A DNA stretch of 64,000 bases. It comes from Azadirachta indica (Eukaryota > Streptophyta > Magnoliopsida > Sapindales > Meliaceae). The notes beneath the pieces are model-generated. The model ran no database searches. It saw nothing but the letters and a program-made list of their open reading frames with translations, and had not been told where the DNA came from. Position 1 is the stretch's first letter; each line of letters begins with the position of its first letter. The position numbers were made by a program, and so were the translations under genes. The DNA lies in NCBI GenBank assembly GCA_022749755.1, contig CM040441.1, forward strand, positions 19,717,475 through 19,781,474. The letters are read 5' to 3'. Positions 13,859 through 24,921 of this stretch are shown here, one piece after another.

Positions 13859-14351
13859 TGATGGGTTGATCTAGTTGGTCCGAAAACCCAATTAAATTAA
13901 TGGGATAATATATATTTATTTATATAATAAATATTATTGTATTTATCTAAATAATTTATTAATTATCTAGGATAATTATTAATTATCATAAATAAATAAG
14001 GAGTTTAGAAATATATTTATCTCAAGTGATTATTAAATAAAAATAGACTTCTTAATTTGATTAGGATTAGGACTACGTATTCTAATCCTAATCAAAGGAG
14101 GTTTTCTTTATCTCCCTAGTACCATAAATAAAGTGCTTCTTTATCCCATTAATTGAGTTAGTTGATCAGTTTACAAGTATAAAAATATAGAGAACAGAAA
14201 GTGAGAAAAATATAGGGTGGGTTTTGCATTTTGAAGCGAGTGGTCTTTCTCTCGTGTGATTTTTCATAACCCAAAAGATAGTAGAACAAAATGTTTAAAG
14301 ATATGAATCCCAAAAGATACACTTCTCCATCGTGCATTTTAATTTCCAACA
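13859..14351 (+). repeat. Probable 5' LTR of the decayed copia element
   Basis: The block runs from TGATGGG to CCAACA, the typical ends of plant copia LTRs. It is followed at once by a sequence ending ACATCAGAG, which matches the initiator-Met tRNA primer-binding site (TATCAGAG core) with two changes. It contains an imperfect inverted repeat around TAATCCTAATC (about 14058-14096) and a TATA-like region. A gag start lies about 1.8 kb downstream in the same orientation. No second copy was found, so the boundaries are tentative. Confidence 0.45.
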
Positions 14352-14487
14352 TCGACATCAGAGTTTGTAAGGTTATTTTCCATTTTTATGATATTATGAA
14401 ATTGTTTGATTGAAATAAAATTTCAAGATTAATTTGACTGTTGTTAGAAATTACATGTTATATATTGAATATATTTATGTGTGGTTT

Positions 14488-14518
<31 letters not shown>

Positions 14519-16121
14519 TATGTTTTGTTTTACGTTGTGTTGTACATATTATATCTGTTTTTACATGAATTAAAAAACGAAAAGAACAACATGCATATAT
14601 TTTTTGTATTTTAATTGGATTAAAATTCAAAGAAAACTATAAAAAAAGGCTACAAGAGAGTATTATGAAATAGGCAATTTTTGTCTTTAAATTGAAAATA
14701 AATTTGCATGTTTGTTTTATCTTCTCTTTTTTTTAACCAATAAATTTACTGTATTCTGATTTGCATAATCTTGGTATCATTAGAAAGAGTTTTTTGTAAG
14801 TTTTCTGAGGAAACCCTATTTGACTATATGAGTTAATATAGAAAGAGAACAACTTGTTAGAAAACTGAGTCACATTTAAATTAAAAATAAAATTAAAATA
14901 AATTATTTTTCATAAAACAATAAGGAAAGGACACTTCTCTAACGAGTGAGCTTCATCGCCAACTCTGATGAGAAAATAGATTGTCGAGATAGAATTAGAA
15001 TTGAATTCTAAGTTGAATGGTGGCCGTTTGTTCATTGGAAGATGATTAGAAGATGGCGTGTGGAGTACATGTGCTAGTGCTTGTCGTGCACACATCGGCA
15101 CTAGCAAGTGGAAAAGATTTCCATTTTAAAGTAATGTCTACATGTTGGAATGTTCTAGCACGTGCCCATGTGTCGCCCTTCTTTTCAAATTTTCGACAAT
15201 CCTTTTTTTTTTAATTTTTATCTTATTATTGTTTATGTAATTTAAAATTATTTTTAAAATTGTATGTGATTTTTTTTACAAAAACATAATATTTTTTTTA
15301 ATATTTTATGCAAATGTGTTTTTCTTTCTCGTTCTCTATATTAGAAATTAAATGTACACTTGTATTTTTGTTCTAAGATAACTAAAACCCTAGTAGAAAA
15401 ACTTGATAGTTATAAACATAATTTAGATATACTTGATTTCCTTGAATATAATCCATTTGGTGGTAATTTAGTAAGATTTAAAGAATTATATGCTAAAATA
15501 GATAAAGGTACCTCTAAGACACTTGAGATACGCATTTAAAAAATTTTGTCAAGAAAACTATAATTACATAAGGAGTTTAGGTTTTAAGTAGGATCATTAT
15601 GACCTATCCAATCTTTTATGTGAATTTTTCTTGTGCACTAATTATGTGAAGGTACGAGATGTTTGAGATACGTACATTTAAAAAAATTATGTGAAAAGGG
15701 TTATAATTGCTTAAAGACTATGGTTTTTAAATCAGACTGGTGTGACTCTTCTAACTTTTTTAGGAATTTTTTCTTGCACACTATTTGTGTGTAGGTATGT
15801 TGTGGAACATCTTTTAAGAGAGTTAAGCATACAAAGAACAAACTAGATGAAGATTCAATGAAGGGAATCTTTTTTAAGAACCTATGATTTTATTGTTTAA
15901 TTATAGAACTATTCTTCTTAGTAAGAGTTCTACTCATCGTAAGAATTAATTTTGGGTATATGTTTGACGAACTTATAATATTTGAAATATATTAATTATA
16001 AGAATCAACAACTTTTGAATAAGTTTCTTTCATTATTCTTTTATTATTTAAGATTGCTGCATATCAAATGTGTCTTTAAGAATGCTTACATTATGGATAT
16101 GTTTCTATACAGTTGTTTAAC
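14352..16121 (+). other. Leader region of the decayed copia element
   Basis: A non-coding stretch between the possible PBS and gag. It contains a TA microsatellite (14497-14518) and a diverged direct duplication of about 140-150 bases (about 15511-15655 and 15656-15799), each copy ending near the words TTTTTCTTG, CACTA and GTGTGTAGGTA or similar. Confidence 0.4.
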
Positions 16122-17735
16122 ATGGCTTCCAAGAACATTGTGGCCGAGTTGAACAAGAGAGAGAAACTTAATGGTGACAACTATGTATATAGTACTATAA
16201 GATCAGTTTATCGTAGAAGAACAAGAATTTCTTGAAGCCTTGAACAATATAATGGTTCAACTACTAGAGGATAACACTGCTCAACATATGAAAGATATGG
16301 ATGCATATAATGCTTGGGAAACCAAAAATAACAATGCTCACATAATGTTACTGAGTAGAATACGTGATGATCTCCTATGCGAAGAATGAACAATACTAGA
16401 CAGCCCAAAAGATGCGGCTTACCCTTAAAGAGAAGTTTGGTGGTACTTTTACAACCAAATTAAGGAAGATCATTATCAAATTCGACTCATATTACAAGCG
16501 CACTAATGTTTCAATATTATGTATATTCTATAATATAGAATATATAAAATAATTGAATAGAATATATTAATAAAATTAGGTTAGACAAAAAAAAGAATTT
16601 CAAATACTATTTGAATTCAGCATTTGAGGGATATGTCAAATATGATACAAGAGTTGAAGTCTGTTGGACATGTTTTGATTGATGAGCAATAAATCCAAAT
16701 AGTCATTATGTTCTTTCCAGATAACTGGGAACATATGAAAGTAAATATGATGCACAATGATAACATCAAAATGTTTGATGATATCCAACATCATCTTGAG
16801 CTAAAAGATAAGCGCCTTGAGGTAGCTAAAACTTTTAGTCAACTTTATGTGACTAATTTTACCTTGCATAAAGCTACGGGCAAAAAACACAAGAAGGATG
16901 ATAAGTTTATCAAGAAGAAACAAAATTCTAATTAGTAGAAGTCTGATCTAGGAAAGAACAAAAGGGACAAGTAAGTAAGTAAAAAGAAGGATAAGAATAA
17001 AATGACTTGTCACAATTGTGGCAAGATGGGTTATTTTGCTCGAGAATGTGCTGAGCCAAAGAAGGTACAACCCAATTCCAACACTCATTATAATTATATA
17101 ATTAGCTCTTCATTTCTAATTAAATCTCATTTTCTGTGGACTGTAGATTCAAGAGCCATAGACCATGTAGCTCGAGATTGAGAAGCTTATATAGAGTATT
17201 ATCAAATTAGTTCTGGGACGAAATGGACATATGTGGAAACAATACTAAAGTTGAAGCAAGATATATAGGCAATTGCAAATTGTTTTTGCATGGTGGCTAT
17301 ACTTTGCTCTTATATGATGTTCTATACACTTCAAAAATTCGACGAAATTCAGTCTCAGTTTCTATTCTTTTTAAATTAGGCTACTATTTACATTTTTATA
17401 ATAATGTAATGAGACTTATTTTAAAATTTGTTTTTGTTGGCATTGGTTATTTATGGGATGGTTTTATGACTTTGGATATCGATTTTTATGATTATAGTAA
17501 TGATGATGGTTGTTTTTCATTGATTATATCTTTAGTTGTTTTAAATATGGATATTAATATATGACATGCTAGAATTAGGACATATTAGGCAAAAAAGAAT
17601 GAATAGATTAGCTTAAAAAGGCCTAGTAACGCCAATCGCTAATATTCAATTATTCACATGTGAAAGTTGTCTAGCTGGAAAAGCAACTAGAAAACTATTT
17701 AGCAAAGGAATTAGAGGTGAAGTTCCCTTGTAATT
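16122..17735 (+). pseudogene. Ty1/copia gag-protease-GAG_pre-integrase remnant
   Basis: Copia-type polyprotein start, broken by several stops and frameshifts. The start MASKNIVAELNKREKLNGDN is a common copia gag opening. At about 16708-16935 comes a clear gag segment (SWEHMKVN-like, here NWEHMKVNMMHND). At about 17004-17045 is a CCHC zinc knuckle in which the usual histidine is tyrosine (CHNCGKMGYFAREC). At about 17140-17200 the protease core reads WTVDSRAIDHVARD, where DSGATDHV-like is expected. The GAG_pre-integrase domain follows, with its C-x2-C pair at about 17650-17670. The coding match stops near 17735, so integrase and reverse transcriptase are missing. It should make no functional product. 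Confidence 0.8.
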
Positions 17736-18057
17736 AGTTTTGGTATAACGAAGCAAGTTGATGTTTCTGTTCCTCTGTTTATTTTGAATAACTAAGATGA
17801 AGAAATATAAAGATACTATCAAAATCTTTCGAGAGAGCCTGAAACCTCTATAATCTAATAATGATAGCAAAATAGTTTGTAAAGGAATTAGAGGTGAAGT
17901 TCCCTTGTAATTAGTTTTGGTATAACGAAGCAAGTTGATGTTTACTTTCCTTTGTTTATTTTGAATAACTAAGATGAAGAAATATAAAAATACTCTCAAA
18001 ATCTTTCGAGAGAGCTTGAAACCTCTATAATCTAAGAATGATAGCAAAATAGTTTAT
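17704..18057. repeat. 177-bp direct tandem duplication
   Basis: Two adjacent units, 17704-17880 and 17881-about 18057, are roughly 93-95% alike by eye. Each begins AAAGGAATTAGAGGTGAAG, so the first unit includes the last readable copia codons. On the minus strand the duplicated stretch stays open for 133 codons, but the product has no recognisable domain and simply repeats itself. Confidence 0.85.
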
Positions 18058-18716
18058 AAATAAGAGTTCTCTCTTATTTATTCATAACCTTTAAATAATA
18101 AGTCAACAAGTCTTTACAACAACTTCCTACTAAAAAAGTAACATGCCAACCAAATAGAAAGCCAACAAAAAAGCTATTGACTTGAATAACCCAACAAGTG
18201 GCTTGACTTATTCAAAGATAATTAAAATAGTAAAATAAAGTACCCACAAAATAAATAGAACAATGAATTATATAAATTAAAGACACGTAACATTCTCTTC
18301 TTAAATTGCAGACTTATCATCAAGCTTAAGATTAGAAAATAACTTCTCAATAAAGTTACGATCTTCCCAAGTTGCATTTATAAGGGGATAGCCTTTGCCA
18401 ATGAATCATAACTTCACGCTTCTTCTTCCTTATTCTTCTATCCAAAATAGCCTCTTATATTAGAATTAATCTTTCTTTAGTAGAATCTAAATCCAATAAT
18501 TGTTGTTGCACCAATTCTCACCAATCTTTTTCTTAAGCAATAAAACATAAAATACTAGATGTATACATGAGTTACTAGGCATCTCTTAGAATACAAGTGT
18601 GGCAACCTAAACAGGGGATTCAAACAATTTTAAAAATAACTTATCTATTAACACCAGGTAATTCAAATTCTCCTTATATGCAATATAATAAATTCAACAC
18701 ATGACTCAATAATCAT
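18058..18716. other. Intergenic spacer between copia and Tat-like elements
   Basis: No gene is supported. The first part (about 18058-18300) reads like LTR or leader sequence of an eroded retroelement, but no partner copy or domain was found. Confidence 0.35.
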
Positions 18717-19602
18717 TATTGATGATGAATTTTGTGACAATCTGACATTAAACAACGATTTCCCTATTATGTTGCAAATAGACTTGCAAAAGGAAACAAA
18801 ATCAGAAGGAAAGTTGGTTTCCTAGTAAAAACCCTTCAATGCTTAATTAAGAAAAGGTTTTCTAGAAGAAAAGTAGTACAATAAAAATTTGACAGAGTTT
18901 TGGTAAGGGTAGAAAGTTTTAACATAGTTGTCTCCATGGTATCCCACTTTTTATATGCCCAATTTAAATTAACTCATACTATATGTGCAAAGTCAAAACT
19001 GGTGAGATTTTCATGGGATGTAAGGTTCCAGGTGATTATTTTGTTGTTTTCTCATTATTCAGTTATGGTTGGTTTGTTTTTAGAAAATTTCTAGAGGTGA
19101 GACTTTACCTTTTCTTTCGAGCTTACAACCTTTACACATTAAGAGCTAATCTTTTTCTGAGATATTTAGGTATTAGGTAATCGTGGTGAGAATTTTAGGG
19201 AATACTATCTATGTCACTTGAGTAATAGATAGCCATGAAGCGAGTTTTAAGTGAAGTGGGGTCCTGGGTGGTTATTCCCACAATCTTCTCTATGTTTTCT
19301 TGCTAGTAGTTATTTTAATAAATTCCCGAGGTGAGGTTTTGCCTTCATCCTAAGCTCGATATTTGAAACTTGGCTAGTCCAACCGTATAATGTTAATGAA
19401 AGTTCACCTTAGGATATAACATAAGTTACTTGGAAGTGAACTATATTATCGTTCGACCTCTTCAACTCAACTGAATCAACCTAGGTATTTTTTGGCATTT
19501 ACTTTGCTGACATTAGAATATCTCTCCCTAAACAATCAATATATAAATTATCACAAAATGAATTTAAATGCTTATGGGACACGTGATATAATAATATAAG
19601 CA
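18717..19602 (-). repeat. 3' LTR of the Tat-like element
   Basis: Direct-repeat partner of 21882-22751. The outer end has decayed from TG to TA on the plus strand; the inner end is ...ATAATATAAGCA. Shared blocks include TATTAGGTAATCGTGGTGAG and ATGAAGCGAGTTTTAA. Confidence 0.85.
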
Positions 19603-19609
19603 TGTAGCT

Positions 19610-20030
19610 GAGGCCAAGCTTGTTAAAGAGAGGAAAGGTCGGACTCAAAAGCAAGAAAATCTTAAAGCAAGATTTCTAAACTATCCGTGAGTCAGTTAGA
19701 GCTTGAGAAAATAATCAAAATATTGGAGCAACGGGTAAGAGTTGTTGAGGAACGAGCCAAGAAGGTCGAGGGGGATGCCAAAAATGCTTAGGCGAAGCTG
19801 AACTTTAAAAAGGAAAATAGGATCAACAAAGGTGTCGACTTGACTTTACATGGCCTTGAAAGCCCTTAATCCTAACTGTTACTTTAGTTGGATTTATAAG
19901 GCACTTGGTAGCAAACCTCCAATGCTTGAAGCTTCTCCTCATGAGAAAAATGAGGAATCTGAGGGTAAAGGTGAGGACAATCTGGGATAAAGCAGATTCT
20001 AACCTTAAGGATTTCGAGGTGTCTACTTCT
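19610..20030 (+). pseudogene. Antisense extra ORF (aORF-like) remnant of the Tat-like element
   Basis: Coding-like sequence on the plus strand, opposite to the element's integrase. From about 19688 it reads as a charged, heptad-rich coiled coil (beginning LSVSQLELEKIIKILEQRVR), passes one TAG at about 19788, shifts frame near 19863, and continues with CYFSWIYKALGSKPPMLEA and an acidic tail. Tat-lineage elements are known to carry an extra ORF, often antisense, between integrase and the 3' LTR; position and strand match here. I infer the identity from position and composition, not from a recognised domain. Its function is unknown in the family. Confidence 0.55.
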
Positions 20031-20170
20031 AAAAAGAACTCACTAATAATATCTTGTTTGATATAGTAATAGAGACTTTGAAGACTTTTGAGATGACATA
20101 AGACCCAAGCTTGTCTTAGCAGAGGTAACCAATTAACTAGAATAAGAATTTAATTTTTCTTTCCTTGCAT

Positions 20171-20283
20171 GAACTTGAACCCCTGAATAGGGTGTTTTCA
20201 ATTGATACGAACTTAAGCCCCCAAATGGGGCCGTTTTATTTTGTACGAACTTGAACCCTAAGTGGGGTGTGTTGTTTTAATAG
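20171..20283. repeat. Three-copy 38-bp tandem array
   Basis: Units start at 20171, 20209 and 20247 with an exact 38-base period. Each begins GAACTT and holds a small CCC...GGG inverted repeat, for example GCCCCCAAATGGGGCC in unit 2. It sits between the integrase remnant and the antisense ORF of the Tat-like element. Confidence 0.9.
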
Positions 20284-20599
20284 ATTAGCTTTATTTTCAC
20301 CTTGGAATTTGATTATCATTACATGCTCATTTAGATAAATCTTTGCATACAAACATTTCAACAAAGTCTGATCTGACTCTATATTGAAATAGTTTAAACT
20401 AGGACAATGATTCAAAGAATTAACAACAAGATAACACAAAAGAGACTCAAATGTATGAGAAGATTACTTAAAAAAAGTTTTTGAATATTACTTATTTCTT
20501 AAGAGTATACTTCTTACTTGACATAAGAAAATAATGAGCTTAGGTTGTATACCTTAGGACAAGATCTATTTCTCGAAACACTATTGGGCAGACTCTCGT

Positions 20600-21560
20600 A
20601 TTATAGTATTTGGCCACTTTCTATTGATACGTGGCCAATTTTACGATCACTTGATCCTTTTTTTCCTCGAGCAAATCCAGGTCATTGCGTCTAATCCAAA
20701 ATATAGGAGCCTCAAATTTATCTAGGATTACTACTTGGAAGCCAAAGGCCAATGAATAAAGTGTTTCGCTATTCAGAGATCAAGCGGTTGTTCTATAGGT
20801 TCATAACACCTGAGGCAACTTATCCACCTATGCTCATTTATAATCATTTATCCTTTTCTTCATGGTTTTCTTGATGATCTTGTTTATAGCTTCCACTTGT
20901 CTATTTGTTTTTAGGTGAGCAGAAGACATGAATCTTAAGTCAGAATAAAATCTCCTAAATCTATCATTGTCAAGCTGCTTCTTGTTGTCATTAATGATGG
21001 CATGTGGTATTCTGAACTTATAAATTAGGTTCGCTCAATAAATGCCATGGTGCATTATTTTGTGATTTTTACCAGAATCTCTACTTCGACTTATTTGGTA
21101 AAGTAGTCAATCACCACCAAAATATACTTTATTTGAGCTTGTCTAGTGGGCAATAGGCCGATTAGATTTAACCACTATTATGCAAATGACCATAGACTTA
21201 AAAGTGCTTGAGCTTCTTAAGTGGTGGTTTTGGCATATTTCCATGAATTTGACATCTCTAAGAAGACTTGGCTACTAGAGTGGCAACTTGGTGTCAGGTG
21301 GGCCAATAATATAATTGCCTTAATACCTAGTAAGCCAAATATCGAACACCTCTATAATCCCCACAAATCCCTATATGGACTTTTTTCAGTATATATTCTG
21401 CCTTTTCTAGCATCAAGCACCTTAAATATAGTAGTTCAAAACTTTTCTCGTATAGTACCCCATCAATGATACTGTACTTAGTAGATTTGTTTTTGATCTT
21501 TTTGGCCTTGTCCTTATTTTCTTGCTTTTTTTCTATGATATAGGCTTTGATAGGGTCCAA
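20600..21560 (-). pseudogene. Tat-type integrase remnant
   Basis: Minus-strand reading starts at the RNase H-integrase linker (DPIKAYIIEKKQ), continues with STKYSIIDGVLYEKSFELLY and the H/C-binding region HIGICGDYRGV, then the core with ILVVIDYFTK (first catalytic Asp region) and FGIPHAII(S/N)DN (second catalytic Asp region), and a RQVEAIN motif at the end of the core. Several stops and frameshifts break it, including a TGG-to-stop type change after DYFTK. The motifs match Tat/Athila-type integrases rather than chromoviruses. Confidence 0.8.
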
Positions 21561-21859
21561 TCTATGTTACCTTTCGTTATCTTCCAATTCTCTCTACAAT
21601 CGAGTCATCTTTTTCATCTCTACACGAATAAGACCTTGGCCAGTTATTGTAAACCAAAATTTGCTTTAAAGCTTTACTTTTTGCAACTTGGGGATACCTA
21701 TTCGTGTTTATCCATATGAGAGTGTGGATCTTCTGATTTCCACTCATAGCCACTTCTTTCTAATAGGTGTCGCTTGGAGGATGGCTCTTTTTTAATGTCA
21801 TTTTCTTGTCCAATATATGGATGGTGAGAGAAACTAGAACTTGAATGGCTTATTGTCTA

Positions 21860-21880
21860 GTTCCCCATAAACTATGTTAA
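21860..21880 (-). promoter_or_regulatory. Decayed primer-binding site of the Tat-like element
   Basis: Read on the minus strand just inside the 5' LTR, the sequence TTAACATAGTTTATGGGGAAC aligns with the TTGGCGCC...TGTGGGGAAC leader typical of Tat-type elements. All but one of the differences are G-to-A or C-to-T. This fixes the element's orientation. Confidence 0.6.
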
Positions 21881-21881
21881 C

Positions 21882-22751
21882 TGTTGATGCTGAATTTTGT
21901 GACAATTCGATATTAAACAATGATTCTCCTATTATGTTGTAAATAGACTTGTAAAAGGATACATAATCAGAAGGAAAGCTAGTTTCTTGGTAAAGATCTT
22001 ATGATGCTTATGTCAGAGAAGGTTTTTAGAAGAAGATTTGTAAGATAGGAATTTGACAAAGTTTTGGTAAGGTTAGGAAGCTTCAATATATCTGTCTTTA
22101 TAATATCTCACTTTTTATATATCCAATTTTAATCCACTCATACTATATCTAGTGGAAAGGTCAAAACTAGTGAGATTTTCTGGACAATTATTCCATTATT
22201 TTAGGGTTATTCAGTATGGTTGGTTTGTTTTTAAAAAGTTTCCCCAAGTGGGACTTTGCCTTTTCCTTTGAGCTCCTTCATTTACAAACTAAGTACTAAT
22301 CTTCTTTCGAGATATTTAGGTATTAGGTAATCGTGGTGAGAACTTTAGGAAAAATTATCTACGTCACCTGGGTAACAACTAACCATGAAGCGAGTTTTAA
22401 GGAAGTAGGGTCCTTAGTAGTTATTCCCATGATCTTCCTATTGTTTTCTAGCTAGCGGTTATTTTAATAAATTCCCGAGGTGAGATTTTTCCCTTTGTCC
22501 CAAGCCCGATATCTAGAACTTGATTGGTCTAACCATTTGATGTCAATGGAAGTTCATTTGCAAATATAGCATAGGTTACCCTGAGGTGAACTATATTATC
22601 ATTCAGCCTTTTCAATTCAACTGAATCGACCTAGATACCTTTTGGCATATGACTTTGCTAACATCACGATATCTCTCCCCAAACAACCATTATATAAATT
22701 ATCACAAAATAAATTCAAATGTGTGAGAAATGTGATGTAATAATATAAGCA
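21882..22751 (-). repeat. 5' LTR of the Tat-like element
   Basis: Direct-repeat partner of 18717-19602. On the minus strand it runs from TGCTTATATTATTAC to ATCAACA, giving TG...CA ends, and is followed by the decayed PBS. Confidence 0.85.
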
Positions 22752-23849
22752 CATAAATTAAATAAGTAAAAAGGTTGAGAAAGATAACACCAAATTTTTA
22801 CATGGTTTAACAAATCTCTGACTTACGTCCATACTTCAAGCTTTAAGCTTAAAGATTTTACTAAACCAAGTCTTGAACACTCTAAAATTCAAATGATTGT
22901 AATTAAAAGGATTTTCGAGTACTTTTTAAATCTTACAAATGATTTTAACCAAATCACTTAACTCTCAACAAAGTAATTCCTTCTAAATCACTTTATTAAT
23001 AACCTAAATGACAGACCTACTTTTTTTTCAAGAAATGTAAGAGAAACAAGTTCACACCTGCAAAATGTTTACAAATGAAATAACAAGGTATGTAGAATGT
23101 TAGATTTGCAATGTATAAGCTCAAGATGTGATTTTGATGTTTAAAGATGTTTGTAAGCACTTAAGGTTTTAGATAAAAGCTTAAAATCATCATTCAATAT
23201 GTAAAATAGGTCAACATATAATTAGACTAAAAAAACTAGTTGTTAGACACATAATAATTTGAATTTCAAATAGAGTCAATCGGACCATTAAGGTTATATC
23301 AATTGATTAGGCTAAAAATTGAAAGTGAAAAATTGAAAACTCAAGAATTAGGTCAACTGTTTTGGGCCTATCAGTCGATCGATATTTTATACTATTCACA
23401 TGTTTGAAAACTTTGCATTTTATTTCATCTTTAAGATTCCAAAATCTTGTAATTTGATTTAATTTTTAGATTTCAAATTTTTTCAATTTGGTCTACTTTC
23501 AGGTTTTCGAAATTTCCATTTTGGTTTGATTTTCAAAACTTAGAAATATTTGTCTTTGAAAAGCTCTTGAGTGCTATAAACAATATATACACTTACAAAA
23601 ATAAGCATACAAATATAATATAAAAAGAAATACCATGCCTGCATCTTGAGTCTTCAATTTAGCTCTATTCTATTTGCTTAATGGATTTCATTTTGGTCTT
23701 TTTAAATGCCTTGATTTGATATTAGCTTGAATATTCATAAATTCTCTAATTCTTCATGCTAGAAATATCATAATAAATTCTACAAGAAGGAGTTAATTAA
23801 TAATAGATATCAATATTTGTTATCATCAAAATAATGATTATGAGTCATA
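22752..23849. other. Repeat-derived spacer, no gene seen
   Basis: AT-rich sequence of unknown origin. The start (about 22770-22900: AACACCAAATTTTTACATGG, then a CTTACGTCCATACTTCAAGC block) resembles dispersed plant repeats. It may include the 3' end of the old minus-strand gypsy element whose integrase tail begins at about 23850, but I could not place an LTR. Confidence 0.35.
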
Positions 23850-24056
23850 AGGCTAACATCTCTAACTTATATGCTACACTTCCAATCCTTTGCAAAACCT
23901 TGAAATGACCAAAGTACTTAGTTGAAAGCTTTAAATTCTTTCTTGTAGCCATAAATAGTTGTCTGCATGGTTATAGTTTTAAATACACCATATCTCCAAC
24001 TAAAAATTCCCTCTCTCTAAGCTTCCAATTGTATACCTTTTCATTCTGTTTTGAGC
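23850..24056 (-). pseudogene. Old minus-strand Ty3/gypsy: integrase C-terminus, distal part
   Basis: The minus strand reads as the end of a gypsy integrase: REREFLVGDMVYLKL, then a stop where Q is usual, KLSTKYFGHFKVLQRIGSVA (the GPY/F-type module) and YKLEML. It continues directly from 31180 once the inserted younger element and one target duplication are set aside. Internal stops make it non-functional. Confidence 0.8.
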
Positions 24057-24906
24057 TGATGCAAATACGGATGCACACAAGAGCAATGATCCAATTCAGC
24101 TACCTAATGGTCCTGTTACAAGAGCAAGAATGAAGAAATTCAAAGATGCATTGAATGGGATGATTCAAGGTTTGTGGGATGATTTAACAACAATTCAAGA
24201 GTGTAAGAAAGAGTCAAATATCAAGCTTGGACTTCAAGACGATAATCAGAGCTTGGTAACATTGACACAAGTACAAGAAGGCAAAACCTGAAGATTAAAG
24301 CTTCCACGGAATTCAACTTCTCAAATTTGTATAAGAGCATATTCGAACGATGTCTCAAGGCTAAGCAAGCATGTTCAAGTTCTTTTAATTGCAGTTCGAA
24401 TCAGATCGTCATCATGATGCAAGTTTCGGATTCCATGTGCCAGTTTGGGCTAAGTTGTTGTTCAAGCCCATCATCTATTTTAGTCTTATTTATAAACATA
24501 TATTTATAATTTGTTATGTGTTTGGACTGCTAATGGTAATTATTAAACCCAAATTCAGTTTATTTTATTTCAAGTTAGAATAAGTTTAATTTTGTGGCCA
24601 AACACTCCAATTAGGGTTACTTATCTCCTGTACCCTTATATATTCAGCCACATGCTCCCATGGAGGCAGCAATTACTTTTCTTGAATGAAATTAAATTGA
24701 GAGTGTTTTCTCTTATTTTGATTCTTGCTTGAATCAAGGTTCTTACAATCAAAGCTAATTATTTTGAGGGTATTTATTCTAAGATTCTATTTCACAAGTT
24801 GAAATTGGGTTACAGACTTGGGTGAATCTGATTTAGCTTTCCAAGAAGTTGCTTCCATGCGTAAAGATATTGGGTCTCAAGTTTAATATACTCGGGGTTC
24901 GTATCA
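24057..24906 (+). repeat. 5' LTR of the young Ty3/gypsy element
   Basis: 850 bp, TGATGC...TATCA. By hand alignment it differs from the 3' LTR at 13 positions (9 transitions, 4 transversions) with no indels, about 1.5%. A TATA-like motif (TTATATATTC) is at about 24636. The small open frames inside (24327-24583) are not genes. Confidence 0.97.
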
Positions 24907-24909
24907 GTT

Positions 24910-24921
24910 TGGTATCAAAGC
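24910..24921 (+). promoter_or_regulatory. Primer-binding site (initiator-Met tRNA)
   Basis: TGGTATCAAAGC starts three bases after the 5' LTR. It matches the plant initiator tRNA-Met complement TGGTATCAGAGC with one change (G to A). Confidence 0.9.

Larger units (their letters stand above)
18717..22751 (-). mobile_element. Internally deleted Tat-like Ty3/gypsy retrotransposon
   Basis: Two direct repeats of about 870-890 bp bound 2.28 kb of internal sequence. The element is read on the minus strand, so its 5' LTR is the right-hand copy. Next to that LTR is a decayed primer-binding site, then what looks like a gag start, then an abrupt jump to the RNase H/integrase boundary near 21560; most of gag, protease and reverse transcriptase are missing. 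Integrase remains at about 20600-21560. An antisense coding-like stretch and a 38-bp tandem array lie between integrase and the 3' LTR, the layout known for the Tat/Ogre lineage. The LTRs look about 13% different in a 90-base sample, so this is an old insertion. No target duplication survives. Confidence 0.8.

Noticed and set aside
17646..18047. 133-codon minus-strand open frame
   Set aside because: It is antisense to copia coding sequence and a tandem duplication, its two halves repeat each other, and it has no recognisable domain. Chance openness is more likely.
24327..24583. Small ORFs in the 5' LTR, repeated at 30600-30856 in the 3' LTR
   Set aside because: They are just the two LTR copies; no LTR-encoded small protein of this kind is known and composition is not protein-like.
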